Origin: JABMQB01 sp964408795
GTDB taxonomy: Bacteria; Bacteroidota; Bacteroidia; Bacteroidales; Prolixibacteraceae
Length of the DNA stretch: 64,000 nt
Reading direction: 5' to 3'
Assembly: GCA_964408795.1 (NCBI GenBank)
Contig: CAYPAW010000060.1
Location: 38,926 to 102,925, forward strand
In this document: piece after piece, positions 17,026 through 26,474 of the stretch
Position numbering within the stretch: position 1 is the first letter of the stretch
Layout: each line of letters begins with the position of its first letter
The notes under the pieces: model-generated
Databases searched by the model: none
The model's input: the letters and a program-made list of their open reading frames with translations, nothing else
Told to the model about the DNA's origin: nothing
Translations under genes and position numbers: made by a program

Positions 17026-19389
17026 ATGACACCACGGATTAAACGCTTACGCGAAGAAAGTCTGAATGCCGTTCACCGGATTTCCGCTGAACGAGCATTG
17101 CTCATCACCGAATTTTACCAATCGCATAGGGCTTTTGGTGATTCCATACCGGTTCAACGGGCGAAAGCTTTTCGCTATCTGTTGGAGAATAAGCATATAG
17201 GTATAAATGACGGAGAGTGGATTGTCGGAGAACGGGGGCCGGCGCCTAAAGCAACGTCGACCTACCCGGAGGTTACCGTTCATTCACTTCAGGACCTAGA
17301 GATCCTAAACAACCGGGAGAAAGTGTGGTTCAGGGTTGACGAAGAAACACGAAAAGCTTATGAAACGATCATTATTCCCTTTTGGAAAGGAAAATCAAAC
17401 CGCGACCGGATCATGGAGGCTATGGACGAAGCGTGGCTTCATGCATACCAGGCCGGGATTTTTACGGAGTTCATGGAACAGCGAGCTCCCGGGCATACCG
17501 TAGCAGGGGATAAAATCTATAAAAAAGGAATGCTCGATATTATTTCAGATATTGAAGAAAGTCTGGATAAGCTTAATTTTTATGATGACCCGGGAGCGTA
17601 TGACAAGCAGGAGGAATTGAAAGCCATGAGGATTGCTGCGGAAGCTCTCATCGTTTTTGCTCGTCGTCATACCGAAAAACTGGAAGAACTGGCCGAAACA
17701 GAATCCGATGAACTCCGGAGGGCCGAATTGAAGGAAATGGCACAGATATGCCGTAATGTGCCGGCGAAGGCACCGAAAACCTTTCACGAAGCATTGCAGT
17801 ATTATTGGTTTGTTCATCTGGGCGTGGTGATCGAGCTCAATCCCTGGGATTCATTCAATCCGGGCAGGCTCGACAAAAACCTGTATCCTTTTTATAAAAA
17901 AGAGAAGGAAGCCGGGATGCTGACAAAGGAGAAAGCCACCGAATTGTTGCAATCGTTTTGGATAAAATTCAACAACCACCCGGCGCCCCCGAAAGTGGGG
18001 GTTACCGCCCGGGAAAGCAATACCTATACCGATTTTGCCCTTATCAACCTGGGAGGGATAATGCCCGACGGATCGGATGCAGTCAATGAATTAACCTATT
18101 TGATCTTAGATGTGGTGGAGGAAATGCGGATTCTCCAGCCCAGTTCCATGGTTCAACTCAGCAAAAAAAATCCGGACCGGTTCATCGACCGGGCTGTAAA
18201 GATTGTAAAAACAGGATTTGGACAGCCTTCCATTTTTAATACCGATGCCATCATCCAGGAGTTAATCCGCCAGGGGAAGGATATCGTGGATGCCCGGAAT
18301 GGCGGTGCCAGTGGATGCGTCGAAGCCGGCGCTTTCGGTACGGAGAGTTATATCCTGACCGGATATTTCAACCTTCCGAAGATTCTGGAAATCACCCTTC
18401 ACAATGGCTTCGATCCGCGAACAAAAAAACAGATCGGGTTAAAAACCGGAATTCCGGAATCCTTCACCTCGTTTCCTGACCTGCTCGAAGCCTTCCGGAA
18501 ACAGGTGGAACACTTCATGGATATAAAAATAAAGGGGAGCAATATCATTGAAGGAATTTTTAGGAACCATTTGCCGACACCTTTTCTTTCGTTGATCATC
18601 GACGACTGTGTAGCCAGGGGGATGGATTACATCTCAGGAGGTACCCGCTATAATACCAACTACATACAGGGAGTAGGTATAGGGACCCTTACCGACAGTC
18701 TTACCGCTTTGAAAAAACAAGTGTTTGAGGAGAAAATAGTTACCATGGGCCGATTTCTAGAAGCGCTGAACAACAATTTTGAAGGAGCGGAAGATTTGCA
18801 TTATCAACTGGTTTTCAAAACGCCCAAATACGGGAACGACGATGCGTATGCCGATGCAGCCCTGCGCGATGTTTTTGAGATTTTTTTCAATGCTGTTGAT
18901 GGGCGTATCTCGCCACGGGGCGCTGTATACCGTATTAATCTGCTGCCTACAACCTGCCATGTTTATTTTGGGAGTGTGATGCATGCCAGTCCCGATGGTC
19001 GCCTTGCAGGGACCCCCGTTTCGGAGGGCATCTCTCCGGTGCAGGGCGCTGACACAAAAGGTCCGACAGCGGTGATTAAGTCGGCTGCCAAAATCGACCA
19101 CCTGCGAACAGGCGGTACCTTGCTGAATCAGAAATTTTCCCCCTCCTTTTTTAAGGACGATGAAGCCATTCGCAAACTGTCACAACTGATCCGGAGTTAT
19201 TTTCGTATGGACGGACATCACATCCAGTTTAACGTGGTAGATGCCGGCATCCTTCGCGATGCACAAAAACACCCGGAGAACTACCGCGACCTGATTGTCA
19301 GAGTGGCCGGTTACAGCGACTATTTTAACGACCTGGGCGAAGACCTCCAGAATGAAATTATTTTACGTACGGAACACGAAGGAGTGTAA
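17026..19389 (+). CDS. HypD-like glycyl radical enzyme (possible trans-4-hydroxyproline dehydratase)
   Basis: A 787-residue oxygen-sensitive enzyme. The thiyl cysteine (Cys431) is in GGASGCVEAG with the conserved Glu433, and the radical glycine (Gly762) is in RVAGYSDYF. Several blocks match what I remember of clostridial HypD: LREESLNA near the N-terminus, TEFMEQRAPGHT, LQPSSMVQLS, SYILTGYFNLPK, NYIQGVGIGTLTDSLTA and LPTTCHVYFG. That supports dehydration of trans-4-hydroxy-L-proline to pyrroline-5-carboxylate, but no ProC-type reductase gene is adjacent and the active-site flank differs (ASGCVEAG versus TSGCVETG as I recall). Another C-O-lyase substrate is possible. Confidence 0.85.
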   Translation: MTPRIKRLREESLNAVHRISAERALLITEFYQSHRAFGDSIPVQRAKAFRYLLENKHIGINDGEWIVGERGPAPKATSTYPEVTVHSLQDLEILNNREKVWFRVDEETRKAYETIIIPFWKGKSNRDRIMEAMDEAWLHAYQAGIFTEFMEQRAPGHTVAGDKIYKKGMLDIISDIEESLDKLNFYDDPGAYDKQEELKAMRIAAEALIVFARRHTEKLEELAETESDELRRAELKEMAQICRNVPAKAPKTFHEALQYYWFVHLGVVIELNPWDSFNPGRLDKNLYPFYKKEKEAGMLTKEKATELLQSFWIKFNNHPAPPKVGVTARESNTYTDFALINLGGIMPDGSDAVNELTYLILDVVEEMRILQPSSMVQLSKKNPDRFIDRAVKIVKTGFGQPSIFNTDAIIQELIRQGKDIVDARNGGASGCVEAGAFGTESYILTGYFNLPKILEITLHNGFDPRTKKQIGLKTGIPESFTSFPDLLEAFRKQVEHFMDIKIKGSNIIEGIFRNHLPTPFLSLIIDDCVARGMDYISGGTRYNTNYIQGVGIGTLTDSLTALKKQVFEEKIVTMGRFLEALNNNFEGAEDLHYQLVFKTPKYGNDDAYADAALRDVFEIFFNAVDGRISPRGAVYRINLLPTTCHVYFGSVMHASPDGRLAGTPVSEGISPVQGADTKGPTAVIKSAAKIDHLRTGGTLLNQKFSPSFFKDDEAIRKLSQLIRSYFRMDGHHIQFNVVDAGILRDAQKHPENYRDLIVRVAGYSDYFNDLGEDLQNEIILRTEHEGV

Positions 19390-19525
19390 CAGCTGGGAGA
19401 GCCTGACCCCCCTGCGTATGAACCCGGCACGTTTGAACTCCCCGCCGAGGCAGGAAATTTTCATTGCAAGCCGGATTCATTGTTTATGAACCCGGCACCC
19501 GAATGAGGCCATCCAAAAAAAATAC

Positions 19526-19620
19526 GAAACGAGCATGGTTAATATTCACACCCAGGATGATGATTCATCCCGATAGCTATCGGGATGCGAGTTACCTGGG
19601 ATACCTTTGAAAATAAACAA
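19526..19620 (+). repeat. Dispersed palindromic repeat, copy A
   Basis: A non-coding block running from GAAACGAGCATGGTTAAT to TGAAAATAAACAA. Its core is the perfect palindrome CCCGATAGCTATCGGG (19569-19584). It aligns over nearly all its length with copy B at 25039-25124 and over its first 70 bp with copy C at 40256-40325 (minus strand). It contains TACCTTTG (19602-19609), a match to the -7 pattern. Confidence 0.85.
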
Positions 19621-19656
19621 GTATAATCGTATAAAACCTACATCAAATTCCATCGT

Positions 19657-22311
19657 TTATTGTTCTACCCGGAATGGTTTTCCGGTTATTTTCACTTTTC
19701 CGGATACAACATCTGAAGTTACAGCTACCAGACCTGGTTGTCCGCCACCAACGGATATTTCCAGCACCCCGGGTTCAGCCATGAATTTCTCATCGTCGGT
19801 GAATACGGCCATTTGTTGTGGCTCAAGAAAGAATTCCACGGTTTTGGTTTCGCTGGGTTTCAGGTGAATTCGCTGTATGCCTTGCAGGCTTTGTATGGGT
19901 ACGGGTACGTTGGCATGGGTATTTTTCACATAGAGCTGAACCACTTCGTCGCCGGCGACGTTTCCGGTATTCATTACCTGAACCGACACGTTTATCGGAT
20001 CCCCGGTTTTAATCTTTTTCGGAAGTTTCAGTTTGCTGTATGCGAATGAGGCATAGCTCATGCCGTATCCGAAACCATAGAGAGGATCTCCTTCAAAGAA
20101 GCGGTAGGTTTTACCGGCCATGTTGTAATCTTCAAAGGGAGGCAATTGATCTACTGATTTATAGAAGGTTACCGGCAATCTACCGGCTGGATTATAGTCT
20201 CCGAATAGAACCTCGGCAAGAGCTGTTCCCCCTTCCTGACCGGGGTACCACAGCTGAACAATGGCGGGGATGTTTTCTTTTTCCCAGTTTACGGCCAGGG
20301 CACTTCCACTGGTCAGCACCACCACAACGGGTTTTCCTGTTTCGTGGAGAGCCCGGATCATTTGTTGCTGAACTTCAGGCAGGCCGATCTTGGTTCGGTC
20401 ACCCCCCTGGAATCCGTCATAGGAAACCTGCATTTCTTCGCCTTCAAGATGGGCCGTAATACCACCAACATAAATGACGACATCGGAGTTTTTTGCCAGG
20501 TCGATTGCATTCTGAAAATGGTCGGCATGCAGAACATCCCATTGAACAGATAACATCGGGAACCCGGTTTCTTGTACGTATTCTACCTGCAGATCATATG
20601 CTTGTCCTTTTTTAAGATAGATGTGGTTGCTTTTTTCTGACAGGCGGTTGTCCTCATCCCAGTCTTCGAGAACCACGTGCCCGTTTACCAGGATTCGATA
20701 ATGGTTGTTTGCGGAAACCATGAAGTTGATTTCTCCCGATACGGGCATGGTTAATTGACCTGTCCATTTTACCGATAAGGTTTCTCCGGGTTTTAGTTGA
20801 GGCATTCTCCGGAAGTTCAGCCAGCTGGCTTCTCCCAGTAAGTCGGTTTCTGTATTGAAGGGGATCCCCTCGAATCCGGGGCCTTTAAAATATTCTGCTT
20901 TCAATCCGTTTTGATCTCCGGTATGGACCATTCCGGGGGTAAAAACCTGAATCACCGGATCGTTGCCTGCCAGGTTGCATCCCTGTTCATAAACCACGTT
21001 GGTATTTTCTCCCACCTTATGGGCAATGCCCGTTAATGGGGTTGAATATTTTGAAGGGTACCCGTTGTAATTGCCCAACAGCATCGGGTAGGAATCTGCT
21101 GTTGGCCCGATCACAGCTATTTGGTTCAGATTCTTTTTCAGGGGGAGGAGGTTGTTTTCCTGACCCGGAAGGGGGGTGTTTTTCAGGAGAACAATCGATT
21201 CCCGGGCTGCACTGAGCGACAGTTTCCGGTGTTCTTCGGAGTCGTTTTTGCTGAATGGAGTATGGGTCCAGGGGACCATCTCAGGGGGATCGAACATGCC
21301 CAGTTTAAAACGGGCCCGGAACAGTCTTTTCACCGAAATATCGATTTCTTCTTCGGAGATCAATCCCTGTTTAACGGCTTCCGGGAGGGCCTGCCCATAG
21401 ATATTGCCGCAATTCAGGTCGGTTCCTGATTTGACAGCTCTGGCAGCCGCCTCGGGAGCTGTTCCCACCAGTTTATGGTGCAGATAGATATCCGAAATAG
21501 CCCCGCAGTCGGAAACAATGTATCCGTCAAAATTCCAGTCGTTGCGAAGAATCTCTTTCAGCAACGGATCGGAACTGCAACATGCTTCCCCCATATAGCG
21601 GTTATAGGCACACATGACCGAATAGGCATTTCCTTCCAGAATACAGGCTTTGAATGCCGGGAGATAGGTCGTGTAGAGGTCTCTTTGATCGGTGATGGCT
21701 TCGAACCGGTGTCTTTCAGGTTCTGGACCACTGTGAACGGCATAATGCTTGGGGGTAGCTACTACTTTAAAATATTTCGGATGGTTGCCTTGCAAACCTT
21801 TTACGAAGGAAACCCCCATGCGGGATGTAAGATACGGATCTTCTCCATAGGTTTCCTGTCCGCGCCCCCAACGCGGATCACGAAAAATATTGATGTTGGG
21901 ACTCCAAAACGTTAATCCATAGTACCTTCTGTGGTTTCCTTTAGCGATGGCATCGTGGTATTTTGCCCGTGCTTCGGTTGATATGACGTCGGCAATTTCA
22001 AACATCAGATCGGGATTAAAAGTAGCCGCAAGACCAATAGCCTGAGGAAATACTGTCGCAATACCTGCTCGCCCTACCCCGTGAAGGCATTCATTCCACC
22101 AGTTGTACTCAGGGATACCCAGACGGGGAATGGCTTCCGCCTGATCCAGCATTTGCGCAGCTTTCTCTTCCAATGTCATCCGGGAAACAAGATCATCAAG
22201 CCGCTCTTCCAAAGGAAGATCCGGATTCCGGAAGGCAGGCTGAGTACCGGTTTGCGCTGAGAGTAGAACATTGAAAAAAAAGGGGATAAAAAAAGGAAAT
22301 AACGTTTTCAT
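19657..22311 (-). CDS. Glycoside hydrolase family 3 with PA14 domain (beta-xylosidase/glucosidase)
   Basis: An exported 884-residue enzyme with a signal peptide ending LLSAQ. The GH3 N-domain contains WWNECLHGVGR, FSPNIN-like FWSPNINIFRDPRWGRGQETYGEDPYLT, KHYAVHSGPEPERH, and the nucleophile Asp in GYIVSDCGAI. A PA14 carbohydrate-binding insertion lies in the middle (about residues 460-600), and a fibronectin-III-like domain closes the protein. The WNE/HG pattern and divergent pairing with a GH67 alpha-glucuronidase favour beta-xylosidase on xylo-oligosaccharides, though beta-glucosidase is possible. Confidence 0.92.
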   Translation of the reverse strand: MKTLFPFFIPFFFNVLLSAQTGTQPAFRNPDLPLEERLDDLVSRMTLEEKAAQMLDQAEAIPRLGIPEYNWWNECLHGVGRAGIATVFPQAIGLAATFNPDLMFEIADVISTEARAKYHDAIAKGNHRRYYGLTFWSPNINIFRDPRWGRGQETYGEDPYLTSRMGVSFVKGLQGNHPKYFKVVATPKHYAVHSGPEPERHRFEAITDQRDLYTTYLPAFKACILEGNAYSVMCAYNRYMGEACCSSDPLLKEILRNDWNFDGYIVSDCGAISDIYLHHKLVGTAPEAAARAVKSGTDLNCGNIYGQALPEAVKQGLISEEEIDISVKRLFRARFKLGMFDPPEMVPWTHTPFSKNDSEEHRKLSLSAARESIVLLKNTPLPGQENNLLPLKKNLNQIAVIGPTADSYPMLLGNYNGYPSKYSTPLTGIAHKVGENTNVVYEQGCNLAGNDPVIQVFTPGMVHTGDQNGLKAEYFKGPGFEGIPFNTETDLLGEASWLNFRRMPQLKPGETLSVKWTGQLTMPVSGEINFMVSANNHYRILVNGHVVLEDWDEDNRLSEKSNHIYLKKGQAYDLQVEYVQETGFPMLSVQWDVLHADHFQNAIDLAKNSDVVIYVGGITAHLEGEEMQVSYDGFQGGDRTKIGLPEVQQQMIRALHETGKPVVVVLTSGSALAVNWEKENIPAIVQLWYPGQEGGTALAEVLFGDYNPAGRLPVTFYKSVDQLPPFEDYNMAGKTYRFFEGDPLYGFGYGMSYASFAYSKLKLPKKIKTGDPINVSVQVMNTGNVAGDEVVQLYVKNTHANVPVPIQSLQGIQRIHLKPSETKTVEFFLEPQQMAVFTDDEKFMAEPGVLEISVGGGQPGLVAVTSDVVSGKVKITGKPFRVEQ

Positions 22312-22398
22312 TATACACTATGATTTAGGTTTTCGACGCTTAAATTACAATTTTAACTAAATTACGCGTTCTTTACCGGAAAATAATATTTCGATTTT

Positions 22399-22406
22399 TA
22401 ACTTTG
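22399..22406 (+). promoter_or_regulatory. Candidate -7 element for the GH67 gene
   Basis: TAACTTTG matches TAnnTTTG and lies 43 bp before the ATG at 22449 in the divergent GH3-GH67 spacer. The -33 region is weak (TTTA at 22372-22375), which may mean activator dependence. Confidence 0.4.
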
Positions 22407-22448
22407 ACAGTACATGAGAACGTGCTATTTTCGGAGCATTCAAAAAAA

Positions 22449-24605
22449 ATGAACATCATGAAGCGATCTTTTTATTTATTCTTAGGGACTCTTTTATTGT
22501 CGGTTTCCCTGGTTTATGCGGAGGACGGATATGGATTATGGATGCAATATAAAAAAGCTCCTGAGGAGGTACTGGATGTATACCGGCAGAAGGTGAAAAG
22601 TTATTTCATTGCAGGAGAAACACCCACAATGGACATTGTGGGAGAAGAGCTTTCTATGGGGCTGACGGGTATCCTGGGAAGGATGGTTGATGTTGTTTCT
22701 GAACCCGAAGAGGGATGCGTGGCAGCAGGAAGAATTTCTGAATTGCCCTTTGAACTTACAGGGAAAATCGCAAATCAGGTGAAAAAGACCGGAAATGAGG
22801 GATTTGTTATTGCTACCCTGGAGACAGAAGGAAAAAAAATGATTCTGATTACCGCCAATACCGAACCTGGGGTTCTCTACGGAGTATTTCATTTTCTGCG
22901 GTTCATGCAGACAGGTGAAGACATCACAACCCTGGATATTGTAAGTACTCCGGGAGTAACGCTCCGGGTGCTGAATCACTGGGATAATCTGGACCGTACT
23001 GTGGAGCGGGGGTATGCCGGTTTTTCTCTTTGGGACTGGCACAGGCTGCCCGGTTACATCGATTCACGGTATCAGGATTATGCCCGTGCCAATGCCTCCA
23101 TTGGGATCAACGGAACGGTACTAAACAATGTAAATGCCAATCCCCTGATGCTTACACCTGCCTATCTTGAGAAAGCCGCTGCTCTGGCTGATGTATTTCG
23201 TCCTTACGGATTGAAAGTCTATCTTTCGGTGAAATTTAGTTCTCCCCGGGATATTGGGGGGCTTAAGACAGCCGACCCACTGAATCCGGAAGTCCGGGAA
23301 TGGTGGAAAAAAAAGATGGATGAGGTGTATGAATGGATTCCTGATTTTGGAGGGTTGCTGATCAAAGCCAACTCCGAAGGGCAACCCGGACCTCAGAATT
23401 ACAACCGGACCCATGCCGAAGGAGCCAATATGTTGGCCGATGCCATTGCTCCCCATGGGGGAGTCATCATGTGGCGGGCTTTTGTGTATGATAATAACGT
23501 CCCGGAAGATCGTGCCAAGCAGGCATTGAACGAATTTAAGCCCCTCGACGGACAGTTTCGCGACAATGTGCTGGTGCAGGTCAAAAACGGTCCCATTGAT
23601 TTTCAGCCACGCGAACCTTTTCACCCCTTATTTGGGGCGATGCCCGGGACTCCCCTGATGATGGAATTCCAGATCACGCAGGAATACCTCGGTCAGGCTA
23701 CCACCCTTTGTTACCTGGCTCCTCTTTTTAAAGAGTGTCTTGAATCAGATACCTATGCCAAAGGAAAAGGTTCTACGGTGGACAGGATCGTTGACGGAAG
23801 CCTCGAAGGGCATGCCCTGAGCGGTATGGCAGGGGTCGCCAATACCGGTACCGATCGCAACTGGACCGGCCACCTTTTCGGGCAGGCTAACTGGTATACC
23901 TTTGGAAGAATCGCATGGAAACACGCATTGACCCCGGAAGAGATCGCCGTCGAATGGATTAAAATGACCTTCTCTCAGGATCCCTCTATTGTTGATCCGA
24001 TTAAAAAGATCATGCTTGCCTCCCGGGAGGCCGTAGTGAATTATATGACCCCCCTGGGTCTGCATCACATCATGGGACGCGGACACCACTACGGGCCGGG
24101 ACCCTGGGTTACTGGCGGACGCCCCGATTGGACCTCCCTCTATTACCACCGGGCCGATGAAAAGGGAATCGGCTTCGATCGGACTCCCTCAGGGAGCAAC
24201 GCCGTAAACCAGTATTATCAACCCGTGGCCGATAAATATGCCAACCTCGAAACCTGCCCCGATGAATACCTCCTCTGGTTTCATCATCTCCCCTGGAACT
24301 ACCCAATGCGCTCAGGAAAAACCCTCTGGGAAGAACTGTGTCTCCATTATTACCAGGGCGTGGAAAGCGTCCGGAATTTTCAGAAAATATGGAAATCCCT
24401 GGAAGGGAAAATCGATGAAGAAAAATTTAACCACGTACGAATGTTGCTCGAGGTCCAAGAGGAAGAAGCCGTGTGGTGGCGGAATTCCTGTGTTCTTTAT
24501 TTTCAGCAGTTCTCGAAAAAACCCATTCCTGAAGGCCTCGAAAAACCGGAGAATACACTTGAATACTATCAAGATTTGCATTTCCCGTTTGCCCCGGGTA
24601 ATTAA
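22449..24605 (+). CDS. Alpha-glucuronidase, glycoside hydrolase family 67
   Basis: Removes (4-O-methyl)glucuronic acid from the end of xylo-oligosaccharides. ATG 22449 (or 22458) begins the signal peptide MKRSFYLFLGTLLLSVSLVYA; the frame upstream is not supported. The product is about 718 residues. Recognisable GH67 blocks are VTLRVLNHWDNLDRTVERGYAG, IKANSEGQPGPQNYNRTHAEGANMLADA, FRDNVLVQVKNGPIDFQ (catalytic Asp region) and MMEFQITQEYLGQ (catalytic Glu region). It pairs divergently with the GH3 enzyme, which could take its products. A decayed peptidase gene follows 10 bp later. Confidence 0.95.
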   Translation: MNIMKRSFYLFLGTLLLSVSLVYAEDGYGLWMQYKKAPEEVLDVYRQKVKSYFIAGETPTMDIVGEELSMGLTGILGRMVDVVSEPEEGCVAAGRISELPFELTGKIANQVKKTGNEGFVIATLETEGKKMILITANTEPGVLYGVFHFLRFMQTGEDITTLDIVSTPGVTLRVLNHWDNLDRTVERGYAGFSLWDWHRLPGYIDSRYQDYARANASIGINGTVLNNVNANPLMLTPAYLEKAAALADVFRPYGLKVYLSVKFSSPRDIGGLKTADPLNPEVREWWKKKMDEVYEWIPDFGGLLIKANSEGQPGPQNYNRTHAEGANMLADAIAPHGGVIMWRAFVYDNNVPEDRAKQALNEFKPLDGQFRDNVLVQVKNGPIDFQPREPFHPLFGAMPGTPLMMEFQITQEYLGQATTLCYLAPLFKECLESDTYAKGKGSTVDRIVDGSLEGHALSGMAGVANTGTDRNWTGHLFGQANWYTFGRIAWKHALTPEEIAVEWIKMTFSQDPSIVDPIKKIMLASREAVVNYMTPLGLHHIMGRGHHYGPGPWVTGGRPDWTSLYYHRADEKGIGFDRTPSGSNAVNQYYQPVADKYANLETCPDEYLLWFHHLPWNYPMRSGKTLWEELCLHYYQGVESVRNFQKIWKSLEGKIDEEKFNHVRMLLEVQEEEAVWWRNSCVLYFQQFSKKPIPEGLEKPENTLEYYQDLHFPFAPGN

Positions 24606-24615
24606 CTGGCAACCC

Positions 24616-25080
24616 ATGAAAAAATTGTTCCTGCTGAGTTCTGTATTCTTTGTGATGGTTCATGGTGCGTATTGCCAATCCTTGATGGAACGGTTTCAAA
24701 AAGCAGAACAATACCTGCCAAAAAATACCTCCAAACTTGTGATAAACGCAGCCATAAGGCCTGTTGAAGTTGAGAATTCAACCCATGAAGTCTGGTTGCC
24801 CGAGGGGGGAAAATGTTGTGTGGATTCTTATTTGCGGGTGAATATCCTTGGAGAACACGTTGTGAAACCTGCTTCAAGCCTCCACCTCGCAGGTGAGCTG
24901 ATAAAACACAACAAAGAAATTAAGCTGCTGATCATTCCAAACCGAAGCCACGGATTATCTGATCACCCTTACTTTATCAGGAAACGGTGGGACTGGTTTG
25001 TGAAACATCTGCTGAAGAAAAAACCACCCAAAGAGTATGAAACGAGGATGGTTAATAGTTACACCCAGGGCAATGATTGA
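24616..25080 (+). pseudogene. Remnant of an S9 family peptidase (internal deletion)
   Basis: An open frame of 154 codons holding only the two ends of a roughly 800-residue exported S9 peptidase. The N-part has a signal peptide (LFLLSSVFFVMVHGAYCQ) and the S9 N-terminal block MERFQKAEQYLPKNTSKLVINAAIRP. After a short garbled stretch it jumps to the extreme C-terminus: PASSLHLAGELIKHNKE, LLIIPNRSHGLSDHPYF and IRKRWDWFVKHLLKKKPPKEYE. The propeller, the nucleophile Ser and the acidic residue are gone. The last dozen codons run into repeat copy B. Intact relatives such as 7987-10545 show the expected full architecture. Confidence 0.82.
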
Positions 25081-25124
25081 TCCCGTTGGTTATCGGGATC
25101 GGGAATACCTTTGAAGATAAACAA
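25039..25124 (+). repeat. Dispersed palindromic repeat, copy B
   Basis: Aligns with copy A (19526-19620) from GAAACGAGGATGGTTAAT to the closing ATAAACAA, with about a 9-bp deletion after the core TATCGGGAT. Its 5' part encodes the last codons of the decayed S9 frame. A TTG (25086-25088) and TACCTTTG (25106-25113) within it form a promoter-like pair with a 17-bp spacer, pointing at the truncated aminopeptidase gene. Confidence 0.82.
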
Positions 25125-25162
25125 TTGGTATCCTATGAATAGCATCCCATAAAAACTGAAAT

Positions 25163-25864
25163 ATGTTCAATGCAAAAACCTACATCCAACGAAGATATAC
25201 CTTAAAACAAAAGATTGGCTCCGGATTGATCCTTTTTCTGGGAAATGATGAATCGCCGATGAATTACCCTGACAACACCTATCCTTTCAGGCAGGACAGT
25301 ACGTTTTTGTATTATTTTGGAATTTCGCATCCGGGATTGGCAGCCGTTATAGACATCGACAATGACAAGGAAATCCTGTTTGGGGAGGATTATACCCTCG
25401 ACGACATTGTTTGGATGGGTCCTCAGCCAACCATTCATGAGCGGGCTGGTTTATGTGGTGTGACGGTTTCCATGACACGGAAAGAGTTGTTCTTCTATCT
25501 TCATCGTGCGCAGGCGGGAAAACAAACCATTCACTTTTTGCCTTTGTATCGTCCTGAGAATAAAATAGTCCTTCAGGAGCTGCTGGGCATAAAACCCGGA
25601 GAAATACAAGGGAAGTATTCGGCATCTCTGGTAAAAGCCATTGTAAGTCAACGGGAGATCAAAACCAGAGAAGAGATTAAAGAAATTACCAAAGCGGTTG
25701 ATGGTTCCACCGACATGCATATTGCGGCTATGCGGTATGCAAAGCCGGGGATGACAGAAGCGGAAGTAACAGCAGAAATCCATAAGGTGGCGCTCGCTTT
25801 AGGGGGGAATATTGCCTTTCCGATCATAGCTACCATCAACGGACAAACCCTGCATATTTTATAA
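25163..25864 (+). pseudogene. Truncated aminopeptidase P family protein (catalytic domain missing)
   Basis: The 233 residues match the creatinase-like N-domain and the first part of the pita-bread fold of Xaa-Pro aminopeptidases: LFLGNDESPMNYPDNTYPFRQDSTFLYYFG, GEDYTLDDIVWMG, VSQREIKTREEIKEI and FPIIATINGQTLH. The frame stops two codons after that His, where the family continues for about 200 residues with the metal-binding Asp, Asp, His, Glu, Glu ligands. No remainder is seen downstream. The product cannot be an active peptidase. It follows the S9 remnant, so this patch has lost parts of two peptidase genes. Confidence 0.82.
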
Positions 25865-25934
25865 GAAGAAAAAAACGAATATTCGGGATGAGTAACAAAT
25901 TTATGGAAACAGCAAAAAATTGAAGATCAGACAA

Positions 25935-26474
25935 ATGAAAGGACTTCCGGTAGGCTTCCTTCTTTTTTCAGGTCCGTTGCTTCTGGCTCAGAATGAAATA
26001 GGTCCTGAAGGGCATAAACTGCTGTGGCTAATCGTTTTGATTGTTCCTTTTGTTGGGTTCGTGGGCGTTTCACTTTTTAAGGAAATAAAAAGAAGTACAA
26101 AAAATATTTTTGTAAAGAAGGAAAAGATCGAACTCTCATTGGTGAAAAGCCGGATGCATTATCCGGATACCGTGACAATGATTATTCGAAATGTCGGGGA
26201 TTCCGATGTGGATTTGGATCGTCCGTTGCTGGTATTTGATAGATTCTGGATGAAGCGAACATTTAAGGTGAAAGGATTTCAAAGTGCACAGATGTATCCT
26301 TTGTATCTGGCCAAAGGAGAAACCCATCGTCTGAAGATTGACCTGAACGGTTTTTACCGGTACGATAAAACATTAAAAAAATATTCCAAAATGAAAGTTG
26401 TTGTATACAATGTGCGAGGCAAACGCCTGGGGAGCAAATCGGTTTATTTACGCAATACACGTATAAAATATTAA
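25935..26474 (+). CDS. Small membrane-anchored protein, unknown function
   Basis: About 179 residues from ATG 25935 (a TTG at 25920 extends it). A signal-like segment (residues 1-19) is followed by a second hydrophobic helix LLWLIVLIVPFVGFVGVSLF, then a charged linker and a beta-rich soluble part with NVGDSDVDLDRPLLVFDRFW and LAKGETHRLKIDLNGFY. The pattern suggests an Ig-like or sandwich domain on the outer face. Its stop overlaps the pullulanase ATG by one base, indicating translational coupling. No family recognised. Confidence 0.7.
   Translation: MKGLPVGFLLFSGPLLLAQNEIGPEGHKLLWLIVLIVPFVGFVGVSLFKEIKRSTKNIFVKKEKIELSLVKSRMHYPDTVTMIIRNVGDSDVDLDRPLLVFDRFWMKRTFKVKGFQSAQMYPLYLAKGETHRLKIDLNGFYRYDKTLKKYSKMKVVVYNVRGKRLGSKSVYLRNTRIKY

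Noticed and set aside
24238..24615. Longer frame for the S9 relic starting inside the GH67 gene
   Set aside because: It overlaps a well-supported gene in another frame, and the signal peptide begins at 24616.
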